Below the pieces are notes generated by a model. It did not search any database. It was not told where the DNA came from and worked only from the letters and a program-made list of their open reading frames with translations. This document shows, one piece after another, positions 54,854 to 64,000 of a DNA stretch of 64,000 nt; position 1 is the stretch's first letter; each line of letters opens with the position of its first letter. The position numbers were made by a program, and so were the translations under genes. Source of the DNA: Falciphora oryzae (Eukaryota; Ascomycota; Sordariomycetes; Magnaporthales; Magnaporthaceae); assembly GCA_000733355.1 (NCBI GenBank), contig JNVV01000004.1:1-64000 (forward strand), read 5' to 3'.

Positions 54854-56189
54854 ATGAGTTCCACTTCCGAACCGATGATACCGCTCTACTACGAGCTGAG
54901 CTGGGCCATCCTCAGCACCATCGGGCTGGCGAACGTGCTCTTTGGCCTGGTGATTGTGAGCATCACCAGCGTGTCGCCGGCCACGCTGGTGCCCATCCTG
55001 GTCTCGGCCGCCGGCGCCGGCGCCAACGGGCTCTGCTACGCGGCATACTACCACACCTACGACATGGTCCCGACCGCGGTGGCCGCAGCTCTGGCCGATG
55101 TAATGTGGCTGGCAAGTTTTACTTCATCCTCCCCTGCTCTGTCCTGCCCCTCCCCCGCCCCATCTCGGGATCGCTCCCACAGCCAAACTGGGCTAACACG
55201 ACTCGGACCCTCAGCTGCAAGAGGCAGGCATGTCCATGTACAGCTACGTGATGCTGACCCGCATGCTGACGGGCCGCGAGAGGTCGCTGTTCATGTCGCT
55301 CTTCTGGGGCGTCATGGGCGTCGTCGCCGTGCTACGGTTCCTGGTCCTGGGCGTGCACGTGAGCATCTTCATGTCTGGTCCCGGCCCGCACGCGCACCGG
55401 GCCGAGCGCGGCACGCAGCGGCTCATCAACCATCTGCACGTCGGCTACTTTGTCGGCATCGCCACCCTCGAATGCTTCAGCGCCTTCTTCCTGCTGCGCA
55501 CTTTCGCCAGCAACCGCGCCCGTGGGGACGCCACCACCGTCAGCGTGTTCCGCCACTTTGTCCGCAGCACCGAGTTCAGGGTCGCCTCGCTCGCCTTGAT
55601 TGGCACGAGCCGCGCCGTCACCTACTTCTTCCAGCCCTCGCTCGAGGCGGCCACCACCACGGCCGGCCAGATAGACCGCTTCATCTACACGCTCGAGTGT
55701 CTGTTTCCAGTCATGCTCTAGTCAGTCCTGTTCCCCATCGCCCTGTCGCGGGTGCGCAATGCAAGTGCATCAACTAACAACCCTGCCCTGGGGCTAAACA
55801 GCATCGACATCCTGTCATCGAGGCTCGTCCTAACAGCACGAGCCGCTGGCAGCTCGCCCATGGTGATCAACAGACGCTCGAAGCGCGGCGGCCTCTCGTG
55901 TCTAGCTAGCCCTAACAGACTGCTAAGCCACCACGGGGGAGAGGGGAGGTTCAACGTGTGGCAGGGCGAGCCCAACATCGTCACCACCACCCAGATCTCG
56001 GCCGAGCACAACCTAGAAGCCGACGAGGCGGGGCTGGTGTCGCCAGGGCCACAGCGGCCAGTTCCAGTGCATCGACAGTCCCAGACGATAACCATCACGA
56101 GGACAATTGAGCTTGGTTCGTACCCGAATGCCTCATACTCAAGCCCGAAGGAGGACGGTATGCAAACCCCGCTTCCCGAAGGCCGTTGA
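54854..56189 (+). CDS. Multi-pass integral membrane protein, probably seven TM
   Basis: Predicted 383 aa from exons 54854-55111, 55215-55720 and 55802-56189. Intron 1 uses a GCAAGT donor (GC-AG type), joining DVMWL to LQEAGMSMYSY; a GT donor at 55100 is also in phase but would drop MWL. Intron 2 is GTCAGT-CAG and joins VMLY to IDILSS. About seven hydrophobic segments can be counted (ILSTIGLANVLFGLVIV, TLVPILVSAAGAGANGL, LFWGVMGVVAVLRFLVLGV, VGYFVGIATLECFSAFFL and others). They are followed by a ~125-residue polar cytosolic tail rich in Ser/Arg/Pro. Such proteins are common in filamentous fungi and may be receptors or channels; function is unknown. Confidence 0.75.
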
Positions 56190-57859
56190 ACTTGGCTAAT
56201 CGTTGGGAGTAAAGAAGGAATGGCTGGGCAATAATGAGCAGACGAAAAAAAAATGCAGACATTGGAAACAGCATTAATGGATAGTATTGGTTATTAATTC
56301 ATCCCGACGAAGAAGATACCTACTACCTACAGAAGATTATTAGCATCGTCCTTTTTTTTTTTTTTTTTGCGAAGAAGTGAGCCTTTGCTTTTGCTAGCCA
56401 GCACCTTACCTCGACCTTCGCATGGGAAATGCATCTGGAAAGCCGGTTACCTCCTGTTTAGCTAGTAAAGTAACCCATTGGATATCGTTTGTGCCATGGC
56501 CACATCCAACTCCGCCATTGATTAATCTCAAAATGTGGAGAGACGCTGCGAATTCGCGGGCTTGGCGATCGCGCGACAAAACCCCCCAAGCAGCCCCGAA
56601 GAGCGCGAGGATGGAGCGCCAGGAAAGTCAAACCCAGGGGAGGACGCAGCGCCTACTGCCGGGCGTCGTAAGACCCGCCGTCGTCTGCCGTCATACTGGC
56701 GCACTGGTGATCATAGTCACGCTAGCGCGAGCTCCTCCTGGCGGCGCGCGCGCTCCGACGGCAACAAGGAGCGGCGCGGGGGGGACGGGGCGCACGGTGC
56801 GACGGCGTTAGCGTTCTGCGACGCAATGGCGATAGCCAGGCTAATGCTCTGGTTATTCTCTCTCATCGCGTCGATCAGATACAGGATGCCGCTGAGCGGC
56901 GCGTTGCTGCAAGGGGCATCATCTCTGGTTCCCATCTAAAGGCCCCCACTGCCCCAATTCTTTCCTGTCCTTTTTTTCCTTTGTCTTTTTTTCCTTTGTC
57001 TTTTTTTCCTTTGTCTTTTTTTCCTTTGTCTTTTTTTCCACTGTAGCAATTACGCGTCTTAGCCCCTTTTCCCCGATCTTGAACTCGCCTTCGGATCTGG
57101 CGCCACGGCTCAGCTTACCGAGAAACCTGGCTACTCCGCACTCGAGCCAGGCAAGCACCGAGATGCGCTGCTATTTTTGCAGCGGCAAACAGGGTGCATA
57201 TCGGCTTTCATCTCCGCATGAAGCTTGTGCAGCCTCTGCCCCCTTTTTCGGGCGGCCAGCCCTGCCAGGAACCACGGCGTCATTGGCTGCCCCTGAGCGC
57301 GGCGTGGATCTGACCCGCCCCTTCGGAACCCACAAGGCTTGTTTCGCATGACGTCCTCGTCGCTTGCCCCAGCCAGGAACCAGGAACGGTGCCTAGGAAG
57401 CTTGACCGCCTCCTGGCAGAGCACTCTGGATCATCATGGGCCAAGCATTTGGCGATTCCGCGCCCCTGTCTTCGTCTGATGCGTTACCTGAACATAACTT
57501 TTAGCTATGTTCGATAACCGGTTTGCGGGGTGCGTAGGGCTCAGCCTGACACGGATGCTGGGAGTGGAGAATGCACCTCCTGGGCCGCGTGAGGCCTCTC
57601 ACTATCACGAGATGCACAGGAAATACCCCTCGTCGCCGTCTATAAGTACGTGTACTCTGCATCTCCCATCTCCTCGTCTTTTCCTTCTTCTCCATCCTCA
57701 TCGGACCATTTGGCTTCACTTTCCTAAGTTTTCAAACATTTCCTTCTGTTCTTTCCTTTCTTTCTCTCTTCCATCTTTCCGCATCCTCTCTATCCATCGA
57801 CCTCGCTATCAACCACTTCACCCACCACCAACAACTTCCGCTTTTACAACACCTTCAAA
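56190..57859. other. Intergenic region with tandem repeat and possible relic
   Basis: Holds a 15-bp tandem repeat (56971-57039), a poly-T run near 56351, and a weak minus-strand open frame at 56717-56935 (LYLIDAMRENNQSISLAIA) that could be a relic of a fungal or transposase-like gene. A plus-strand frame at 56535-56939 overlaps it, so neither is assigned. Confidence 0.4.
56971..57039. repeat. 15-bp tandem repeat, ~4.6 copies
   Basis: The unit TTTTTTTCCTTTGTC is repeated perfectly four times and then partly. It is polypyrimidine on the plus strand. Confidence 0.9.
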
Positions 57860-58414
57860 ATGCAATTCAAAACCCTCTTTGTCTTTGCCCTGCCCGTCTT
57901 CGCGGCTCCTGCTCCCATCATGCAGCAGACCGAGCCTGTTGACATCGCCGCCCGCGACAACACCGTCGCCGTAGCCCAGGGGCACCTGGAGAAGCGCGAA
58001 ATCATCACCGGTATCGTGACTGCGGTCGCCATCGCCGTCGGCACCGAAGTTGCCACCCAGGCCGCCAACGCCGGCATCAAGCTTATTAAAGACATCTCCA
58101 ACTGGACGTCGGCCCGCGAAAAGTTCACCAAGGAGACGGTGGCCGCAATGTGGGCTAAGAACCCGGACCCAAAGAAGTACGCGGCCGCCATCTGCAACAA
58201 CGTCGGCTACACCGTCAAGGACTCCGCCGGCATAACCGGAAAGGTCAGCGTCGACCTGAAGCAGGGTGCCCTGAAGACCAACTACGACTGCTTCTACCTG
58301 GCCAAGGGCAACACCTTCAACAGCGCCGGCGACGGCGGCTATATCAACCTCGCCACGAGGAACGACCCCGCCTGCAAGTTTACCAGCGGCAAGAAGCCCA
58401 GCCTTGCCTGCTAA
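57860..58414 (+). CDS. Secreted protein with Kex2 site (DUF7888-like)
   Basis: Single exon, 184 aa. The signal peptide is MQFKTLFVFALPVFAAPAP. A pro-region ends in HLEKR, a Kex2-type Lys-Arg site, so the mature form would begin EIITGIVTAVAIAVG, a hydrophobic segment. The rest has FTKETVAAMWAKNPDPKKYA, AAICNNVGYTVKDSAG and NYDCFYLAKGNTF motifs and three cysteines, ending in SLAC. The pattern matches what I recall as fungal DUF7888 secreted proteins, often expressed during host contact. No enzymatic residues are evident. A candidate effector or cell-surface protein. Confidence 0.7.
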   Translation: MQFKTLFVFALPVFAAPAPIMQQTEPVDIAARDNTVAVAQGHLEKREIITGIVTAVAIAVGTEVATQAANAGIKLIKDISNWTSAREKFTKETVAAMWAKNPDPKKYAAAICNNVGYTVKDSAGITGKVSVDLKQGALKTNYDCFYLAKGNTFNSAGDGGYINLATRNDPACKFTSGKKPSLAC

Positions 58415-59151
58415 ATGGTGGATATGGCTGTGGTCTGGGTGCCATCTTACCTTTGGATGGCGCTTGAGGGACGAGCGATGGGCTCAGGGGCTTGGGGGCG
58501 GTCTAGCATTGACCAGGAGTGGCTTGCACTCAAGGTTCCTTGTGCAAATGGAGGTCGTGGGCTATGCTAGCATTCTTTTCTTTGTCACTCATTTATTATG
58601 ACACTTTTATGATGGGGTTTGGGGTTTGGCTTGGGATTAACTGAGGCATTGGGGATGCAGAAAGGACAGTCTTTTTGGGATGGTCTGGGAGCAGTTTGCC
58701 CTCGAATTGTACATAGCATCAAGCAGGCACATACATGTTTCTGTCCGAAACTTCTTTCCATTAACCGCTTTGCATCTCATCGCCACCAATCTCGAGGCCT
58801 TTGTTCGCTAGAGAATCGGAACTAACAGGAGAGAGCTGGAATGTAATTAGTACATTATTCCTGGAGGGACAATGGAGCTGTTGCAACACTGTCACTTTCT
58901 TTGCCCGCACGATCTCGAGGCCGTTTTGCCTACCAGATGTTTCTTATTTATTCGTCAGGCCACGCTCGATCACTTATCACTTTCCTCTCATCCAATACTC
59001 ACCGTTGAACCGACACCACTCGACCTACCTAACCTGCCTGTTCAACAACAGGTTACTGCGCTTGATTTCCGACGCGAAGAACCCGGCCTCCACAGTCCCC
59101 TTTTCGCAACAGAACATTCCGGGCTCCCGCCAGCTTACGCCACCCGCAACC
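58415..59151. other. Intergenic region
   Basis: No supported gene. The frame of the downstream LPMO gene is open from 58801, but without a plausible start or signal peptide upstream of 59152. Confidence 0.6.
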
Positions 59152-60459
59152 ATGGTGAAGATTCAGCAACTCTTCACCGTGGCAGCGGCTATCGCCATCG
59201 CCCCCGCCGACGCATCCTCAGCCTCCTCCCGGAGCCTGGAGCGCCGGCACGTCTCCCTCGCGGAGCCCCGGCCCTACAAGGGCACAGGGTACGGCCCCAC
59301 GAACCCGCTTGACACGGACGGCAGTAACTACCCTTGCAAGGCCCCCGGAGGCGACGGCAGCAAGCTCGTCATCGATGGCGCGCCGACCACGGTGGTGATC
59401 GGCGAGCCGCAGACCGTCTCATTCTCGGGGCACGCCGTGCACGGCGGAGGCTCATGCCAGTTCGGCCTGACCGAGGGCTTCGCCCCGACCAAGAACTCCG
59501 TCTTCAAGGTGATCCAGTCCATCGAGGGCGGATGCCCCAAGGCCAACCACGTGGGCAACCTCGAGGCTGGCCAGCAGCCTGACAAGTTCAACTTCACCGT
59601 CCCCGCCGACTTCGCGCCTGGCGACTACACATTCGGGTGGATCTGGATTAACCGCGTCGGAGGGGCCCCGGAGATCTATATGAACTGCGCGCCGCTGACC
59701 GTCAAGGCGGCCAAGGGAGCGACGCGCCGTGTCAAGAACCGGCGCCAGGCGGAGTCCATGAGCAAGCGGCAGACCCCAGCGTATCCGGACTTCTTCCTGG
59801 CGAACCTCGGATCCCTCACCGGCGGCTGCGACACCAACGAGGCGCTGAAGCAGCAGGTCCCGATCTCGTATCCGAACCCGGGCAAGAACGTCCTCCACCC
59901 TGAGGGCACCTCGAAGCTGTTTGCGCAAAAGTGCGACGGCAACCCACACAACAAGGGCGGCGCTGCTCCCTCGGCCAAGCCGTCAGGCACCGCGACGCCG
60001 AGTTTGGGAGCTCCTCATTCGAGCATGCCGACCAAGACGCAGTCTGGCGGCGACAAGAAGCCATCGGCTACTACAACGGTGGCCCCGACCTCTGCCCCTG
60101 CTTCTTCGACCTCCACGTCGACTCCTGCGACCTTGAGCTCAGCTCCCACAACTTCAGCGAAGCCGACGACAACCAACACCAGCCGACCCAGCAGCACCAG
60201 CCCAGCCTCTTCGACGAAGCCGGCGCCAACCTCGTCCAACACCGCCACGCCGGCTAGGCCCACCGCGCGGCCACCGACGCCAGCCAACCCGCAGACTCCC
60301 GCGGGCAGCTGCACCGATGGCCACCTCCTGTGTGTCGAGCGCGTCGTGTTCTCGACCTGCACTGGCGGACGGTGGATCAAGCCTCAGCCGCTGGCCGACA
60401 ACACCGTGTGCGCCCTGGAGGGCGAGTCGGTTGGCCTGACTCTGACGGTTCTTTGGTAG
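59152..60459 (+). CDS. AA11-type lytic polysaccharide monooxygenase with X278-like C-terminal module
   Basis: Single exon, 435 aa. The N-terminal signal MVKIQQLFTVAAAIAIAPADA is followed by a short pro-part ending ERR, and the next residue is His33, so processing at the Arg-Arg would expose an N-terminal His. LPMO copper sites need this His plus a second one, here His97 in SFSGHAVHGGGSCQ, with EIYMNCAPL carrying the AA11-type end. VIQSIEGGCP is also an AA11 motif. A Ser/Thr/Pro-rich linker of about 110 residues leads to a C-terminal domain (CTDGHLLCVERVVFSTCTGG) like the X278 module found on AA11 proteins. AA11 enzymes oxidise chitin. A typical AA11 has Met at the second position where this has Val. 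Confidence 0.82.
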   Translation: MVKIQQLFTVAAAIAIAPADASSASSRSLERRHVSLAEPRPYKGTGYGPTNPLDTDGSNYPCKAPGGDGSKLVIDGAPTTVVIGEPQTVSFSGHAVHGGGSCQFGLTEGFAPTKNSVFKVIQSIEGGCPKANHVGNLEAGQQPDKFNFTVPADFAPGDYTFGWIWINRVGGAPEIYMNCAPLTVKAAKGATRRVKNRRQAESMSKRQTPAYPDFFLANLGSLTGGCDTNEALKQQVPISYPNPGKNVLHPEGTSKLFAQKCDGNPHNKGGAAPSAKPSGTATPSLGAPHSSMPTKTQSGGDKKPSATTTVAPTSAPASSTSTSTPATLSSAPTTSAKPTTTNTSRPSSTSPASSTKPAPTSSNTATPARPTARPPTPANPQTPAGSCTDGHLLCVERVVFSTCTGGRWIKPQPLADNTVCALEGESVGLTLTVLW

Positions 60460-60824
60460 AGTAGGAAGTCAAGGAGGGGCACTATCGGGATACCCGGGTA
60501 ACCAGCACAACAACTCGCCTTGTATGCGCAACATGTTACGGGATACCTAATCAGCATAATAAAACAACTCGTCTTGTAGTTATCCGTATTTTGTTAAAAA
60601 AATAATTAAATAAAGAAAAGTGACGCATCAGTATCTGTGAATGGCTTCGCTCGTGACTCACCAAATCTCCGGAACGCCCGGCCTGTCGAGAGGGGATGGC
60701 ACCGGTTTCATCCGATCAGCCATTTTCCGCGCCCATTCCCTCTCTTTCATATTTCCAGTCGCTGTCAACCACCTAGCTCTTGTTTTTCTCCTCCCATTTA
60801 TCTCCCACGATACCACCTTTCACC
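60460..60824. other. Intergenic region
   Basis: 365 bases with no gene. AATAAAG-type poly(A)-like sequences occur near 60613. Confidence 0.5.
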
Positions 60825-61478
60825 ATGCCCCTAGGCCGCTTCTTGCTCGGCGCGGCCAGCCTGGCTGGCGGCAGCTATCTCTGTGCCGTCGTCCCTCCCG
60901 GGTCGCCCCTGGCCAGACTGACCGACGGGCAGATCGTCGCGAGGTTCATCCGCGGCTTCTTCTACGGCGCCGTCATTTCGCCCGAGCGGTTTCTGGTCAG
61001 CAGAGTGTACGGATGCGACATCGCCCACTTCGAGTTCGCAGGCGTACCATCCACAGCGTCGATCGTGAAGTTCTGGACCGCCTCTTCACTGCCGTCAGAC
61101 GCGCCGCCGCCCGTCCACTCCAAGCTGTGGGGTGCGTTCCAGGTGCTTGACAGCGGTCGACAGGGGCCCACGGCGCCTGTGTCGGGGGCTCTATCCACTG
61201 GCGAGGACAGCACCGCTTTTGTCGACCTCGGCTTTGGCTTCAACAGCACGCGCAGCACCTTTGCGGGGATTGACCGCGTCGCTGTGCTTCGGCAGCCTGC
61301 GCGTAGCGACGACAACGCGACATTTGCGGTCGGCCAAACAATCACCATCAGCTACCTTGCGCACGCTTGCAATACCTCGGTGAACAAGCCCCTGCCGGCT
61401 TTGCTGTTTGCCTTCCATTGGGCTTATGCCCGGCTGCTGTTTCGCAACGGCATGGCGGCTGTCCTCGCCGACCCCTGA
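60825..61478 (+). CDS. Hypothetical protein, 217 aa, hydrophobic start
   Basis: Single exon from ATG at 60825 (ACCATGCCC context), ending at 61478. The first residues (RFLLGAASLAGGSYLCAVV) form a hydrophobic segment that could be a signal anchor. Later parts include ISPERFLVSRVYGCDIAHFEF, SIVKFWTASSLPSD and AFQVLDSGRQ, and a hydrophobic end (PALLFAFHWAYARLLF). The composition is that of a real gene (strong third-position G/C), but no family is recognised. An upstream in-frame Met at 60780 exists but starts with Phe/Leu-rich UTR-like text. Confidence 0.6.
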   Translation: MPLGRFLLGAASLAGGSYLCAVVPPGSPLARLTDGQIVARFIRGFFYGAVISPERFLVSRVYGCDIAHFEFAGVPSTASIVKFWTASSLPSDAPPPVHSKLWGAFQVLDSGRQGPTAPVSGALSTGEDSTAFVDLGFGFNSTRSTFAGIDRVAVLRQPARSDDNATFAVGQTITISYLAHACNTSVNKPLPALLFAFHWAYARLLFRNGMAAVLADP

Positions 61479-61984
61479 ATTCCACGCATACTGATATTCT
61501 TCGTTTGATCATTGACGTCTCTTTTCCTCAATCACAATGGCTGGCATCAACCATTGTGTCGGGTGTGGTTATGGTTTGTAGGCGTCGTGTTCGTGTTCGG
61601 CTGACACCCGCATTCGGATTCGAATTCGCGTTCGAGCTCGAGTTCGTTCTCTTTTTCGAGCTCGTCTTCGTTTTCGACTTCGTTTTCGCTCTTCCTGCCC
61701 ACGCGGCAAAAGGACCCAAGACCAGCCAGCATTCCCCTGCGCGGGCGTGAACTACTGCTCGTTAGTTTGCCAGAGTAATTAGCCAAGACGCAAAGAAAGC
61801 GACGAGGAAAGGGGGGCGAGGAGGCCGGCGGGCCCAGGTCTTGATATAAGTTTTGCATCGGGTGCCATCCCATCCAGTTTTGTAGATCTCTCCATCTCAA
61901 CCACTCAACATTTTTATCTCTCTGCCTCCATCAGCTTCCGTTCGTTTCCATCTCTGCCAGCCCACAGCGCACCTCCTTCCCACC
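61479..61984. other. Intergenic region with TTCGAGCTCG-rich stretch
   Basis: A low-complexity stretch of TTCGNGTTCG/GAGCTCG repeats lies at about 61585-61695, probably non-coding. The promoter of the methyltransferase gene follows. Confidence 0.5.
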
Positions 61985-63218
61985 ATGTCCAAGCAGCAAT
62001 ACCAAAAGCTCTCGGGCGAGACGCACGTCGCCCTGGCCCGCGACATGACGTTCGAAAAGGCCCTGCACAAAGATACCTCCGCCAACAAGGGCGGGTTCAG
62101 CTCCATGCTGCGGAAGGACCACTCGGCCCAGAAAGCCGCAGTAGATCAGTACTTCCAGCACTGGGACAACAAAACGGCCAAGGACGAGACGGCCGAAGTC
62201 CGCGAGGCGCGCCGGTCCGACTACGCCTCGCTGACGCGGCAGTACTACAACCTCGCGACGGACCTGTACGAGTACGGCTGGAGCCAGTCGTTCCACTTCT
62301 GCCGCTTCGCCTACGGCGAGGGGTTCCACGCCGCCATCGCCCGCCACGAGCAGTACCTGGCGCACAGCATGGGCATCAAGAAGGGGATGAAGGTGCTGGA
62401 CGTCGGGTGCGGCGTGGGCGGGCCGGCGAGGCAGATGGCAAAGTTTACGGGGGCGTACATCACCGGCGTCAACCTCAACGAGTACCAGGTCGAGCGGGCG
62501 ACGAGATACGCCGAGCTGGAGGGCGTGTCGGACCAGCTGCGGTTTGTGCAGGCTGATTTCATGGTAAGCTTAACACAAACAAACACAGGCAACCAGGATC
62601 TAACATGGATGGCAACAGAACATGCCTTTCGAGGAGGAGACCTTCGACGCCGTCTACGCCATCGAGGCGACCTGCCACGCCCCAACCCTTGAAGGCGTCT
62701 ACAAGCAGATCTACCGCGTCCTCAAGCCCGGCGGCGTCTTTGGCGTGTACGAGTGGGTCATGACGGACAAGTACAACGACGCGGACCTGCGCCACCGCCA
62801 GATCCGCCTCGACATCGAAGAGGGCGACGGCATCGCCAACATGATGACCGCACAGGACGCCCTCGCCGCCGTGCGCGCCGCCGGCTTCGAGCTGCTCGAG
62901 CACGAGGACCTCGCTACTAGCCCCGGCGCGGGCAACAGGGCCGCCACGCCGTGGTACTGGCCGCTCGACGGGAGCAGCTGGCGGTGCGCGCAGAGCGTCG
63001 GCGACCTGCTGTCGATGTTCCGCATGACGCCCGCGGGAAGAACAGTCTCGCACGCCTTCATCTGGGCCATGGAGACGCTGAGGCTGGCGCCGCCGGGGAC
63101 GAGGAAGACGGCCGACAGCCTGGCCAAGGCGGCGGACGCGCTGGTGCAGGGCGGCAGGGAGGGCTTGTTCACGCCCATGTTCCTGATGGTTGCAAGAAAG
63201 CCGGTTGAGGAGCATTGA
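61985..63218 (+). CDS. erg6: Sterol C-24 methyltransferase (ERG6 family)
   Basis: Predicted 392 aa from exons 61985-62563 and 62619-63218 (55-nt intron, GTAAGC-CAG, phase 0, joining QADFM to NMPFEEE). SAM-binding motif I is [14 protein letters not shown] at about residue 137. The ERG6-specific region [19 protein letters not shown] precedes it and IEATCHAP and [13 protein letters not shown] follow. The C-terminal sterol methyltransferase part ([21 protein letters not shown]) is present. The enzyme adds the C-24 methyl group in ergosterol synthesis at the endoplasmic reticulum or lipid particles. Length is slightly above the usual 375-385. Fungi often carry more than one copy; whether this is the main one cannot be told here. 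Confidence 0.92.
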
Positions 63219-63466
63219 TTGGACAAAGGCCGCTTGTACATACACATTTCTTTGCTGCACTCCCGCATTGCACCCTTTCCTTCCCTTCACCAAACAATAG
63301 CCTGGCGACAATGGCTGTTGTTCCAGTCGTAAATGCCCAGATACGAGAATAATTAATAATAGCTGAGGGTTTGCCACGTTTAATCCCCCTGGCGTTGTCC
63401 AGCACTCAACCCCGAGCTGAGGCAGCCAGACAGACCCGTCCCGCAAGCAACCCCTTGACATCGACC

Positions 63467-64000
63467 ATGGCGCCTGTCTTCGTGGACTTGTCGGACGTGG
63501 ATTTGGCGGTTGAGCCCCCCTCGGCAGCGCAGCTGCGCGTGCGGGACGAAGTCTTCGAGCGAGCCAAGTACATCATCGGGATGGTCCTGCAAGCGGACAG
63601 ACAGACTCTGCGTCAGGCATGCCAGCTCAAAGGGCACAGCGACATCCTGCAAGACCACCAAACCCTCCACCCCGACACGCTCGACAGGCCCTCAAGAATC
63701 TCAACCACCTCGAAATCTGCTCAAACACCTTTGGCCCGCGCAACCCCTCCCACATCCTCATGTGCGCCGCAGGGCTCGGCATCGGCGTCTACACGCACAG
63801 CATCCTGCTCTCCCGCACCAGCTCACCCCTCTCCTTCTCCCGCGGCTCGGGACCCAACACCCAGACGTTCCAGACCACCGACGACGTCGGCAGGACCCTG
63901 CGCCGCCTCGTCCTCCAGCGCTTCGACCCGATCGACCTGGGCCTCTGCATCGCCTCGCTGCTCGTCGAGCTGTGTACCACCAGAATGCCTATTTCCTCCC
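63467..64000 (+). CDS. Hypothetical protein gene, 5' part (runs off the right edge)
   Basis: An ATG at 63467 (ACCATGG context) starts MAPVFVDLSDVDLAVEPPS, then FERAKYIIGMVLQADRQ. After about 63690 the best protein lies in another frame (ALKNLNHLEICSNTFGPRN, then LCIASLLVELCTT), with GACAG/G at about 63689 as a possible acceptor, so an intron probably lies between them. The sequence ends before the stop. No family is recognised. Confidence 0.5.
   Translation, partial: MAPVFVDLSDVDLAVEPPSAAQLRVRDEVFERAKYIIGMVLQADRQTLRQACQLKGHSDILQDHQTLHPDTLDRPSRISTTSKSAQTPLARATPPTSSCAPQGSASASTRTASCSPAPAHPSPSPAARDPTPRRSRPPTTSAGPCAASSSSASTRSTWASASPRCSSSCVPPECLFPP

Noticed and set aside
56919..57158. Lys/Glu/Thr repeat protein on the minus strand
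   Set aside because: It is the translation of a 15-bp polypyrimidine tandem repeat.
58801..59151. In-frame N-terminal extension of the LPMO from 58801
   Set aside because: It would bury the signal peptide that begins at 59152.
60015..60380. Val/Ala/Gly-rich minus-strand open frame in the LPMO linker
   Set aside because: It is the complement of the Ser/Thr/Pro-rich linker.

Overview
The window looks like a scaffold segment from a filamentous ascomycete (Pezizomycotina, most likely a Sordariomycete). Genes are intron-poor with short 50-110 nt GT-AG introns, strongly G/C at third codon positions, and include typical fungal secreted enzymes, HET/ankyrin and STAND-like genes and an ERG6-type sterol methyltransferase. 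The repeats look heavily affected by repeat-induced point mutation (RIP), with abundant TpA, nonsense codons and Asp-to-Asn changes. This was judged by eye, not computed.

Layout. Positions 1 to about 32.6 kb are a gene-poor, AT-rich, nested retrotransposon block. An old minus-strand Ty3/gypsy element (gag about 11.7-12.66 kb, 436-bp LTR at 12713-13148, RT/RNase H/integrase at about 0.4-2.2 kb) has been split by a younger, almost complete Ty3/gypsy chromodomain element at 2832-10505 (210-bp LTRs, CCTCC target duplication, likely self-priming). That element carries an unusual opposite-strand accessory ORF. From 13.15 to 24.2 kb lie a cysteine-rich relic resembling the tail of fungal RecQ/telomere-linked-helicase-associated proteins, two long unrecognised degenerate minus-strand coding blocks and a solo LTR. 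From 25022 to 32081 is a complete but heavily mutated plus-strand Ty3/gypsy element (129-bp LTRs, ATGCG target duplication).

From about 32.9 kb the composition switches abruptly to gene-rich, GC-rich DNA. In order: tannase/feruloyl-esterase-type enzyme, large secreted DUF5695-like protein, SGNH/CE3-like esterase, a GGCT/AIG2-type gene interrupted by an assembly gap, a 64-aa cysteine-rich secreted peptide, a STAND-like pseudogene, mitochondrial sulfide:quinone oxidoreductase, a broken amidoligase gene with a Mutator-type MITE nearby, a broken HET-ankyrin gene, a cysteine-rich secreted protein gene with a frame problem, a multi-pass membrane protein, a secreted Kex2-processed protein, an AA11-type LPMO with a C-terminal X278-like module, a small unknown protein, a sterol C-24 methyltransferase, and the 5' part of an unknown gene at the right edge.

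Biology. Several genes fit plant or fungal cell-wall attack and secretion (feruloyl esterase, CE3 esterase, LPMO, small secreted proteins). Three minus-strand genes of the self/non-self or peptide-modification type (STAND, amidoligase, HET-ANK) each carry an in-frame TAG. All three can be explained by CpA-to-TpA transitions, suggesting that RIP or a similar process touched this accessory section too. The amidoligase and GGCT-type genes lie about 6 kb apart, a pairing known from predicted amide-ligation/peptide-tagging neighbourhoods.
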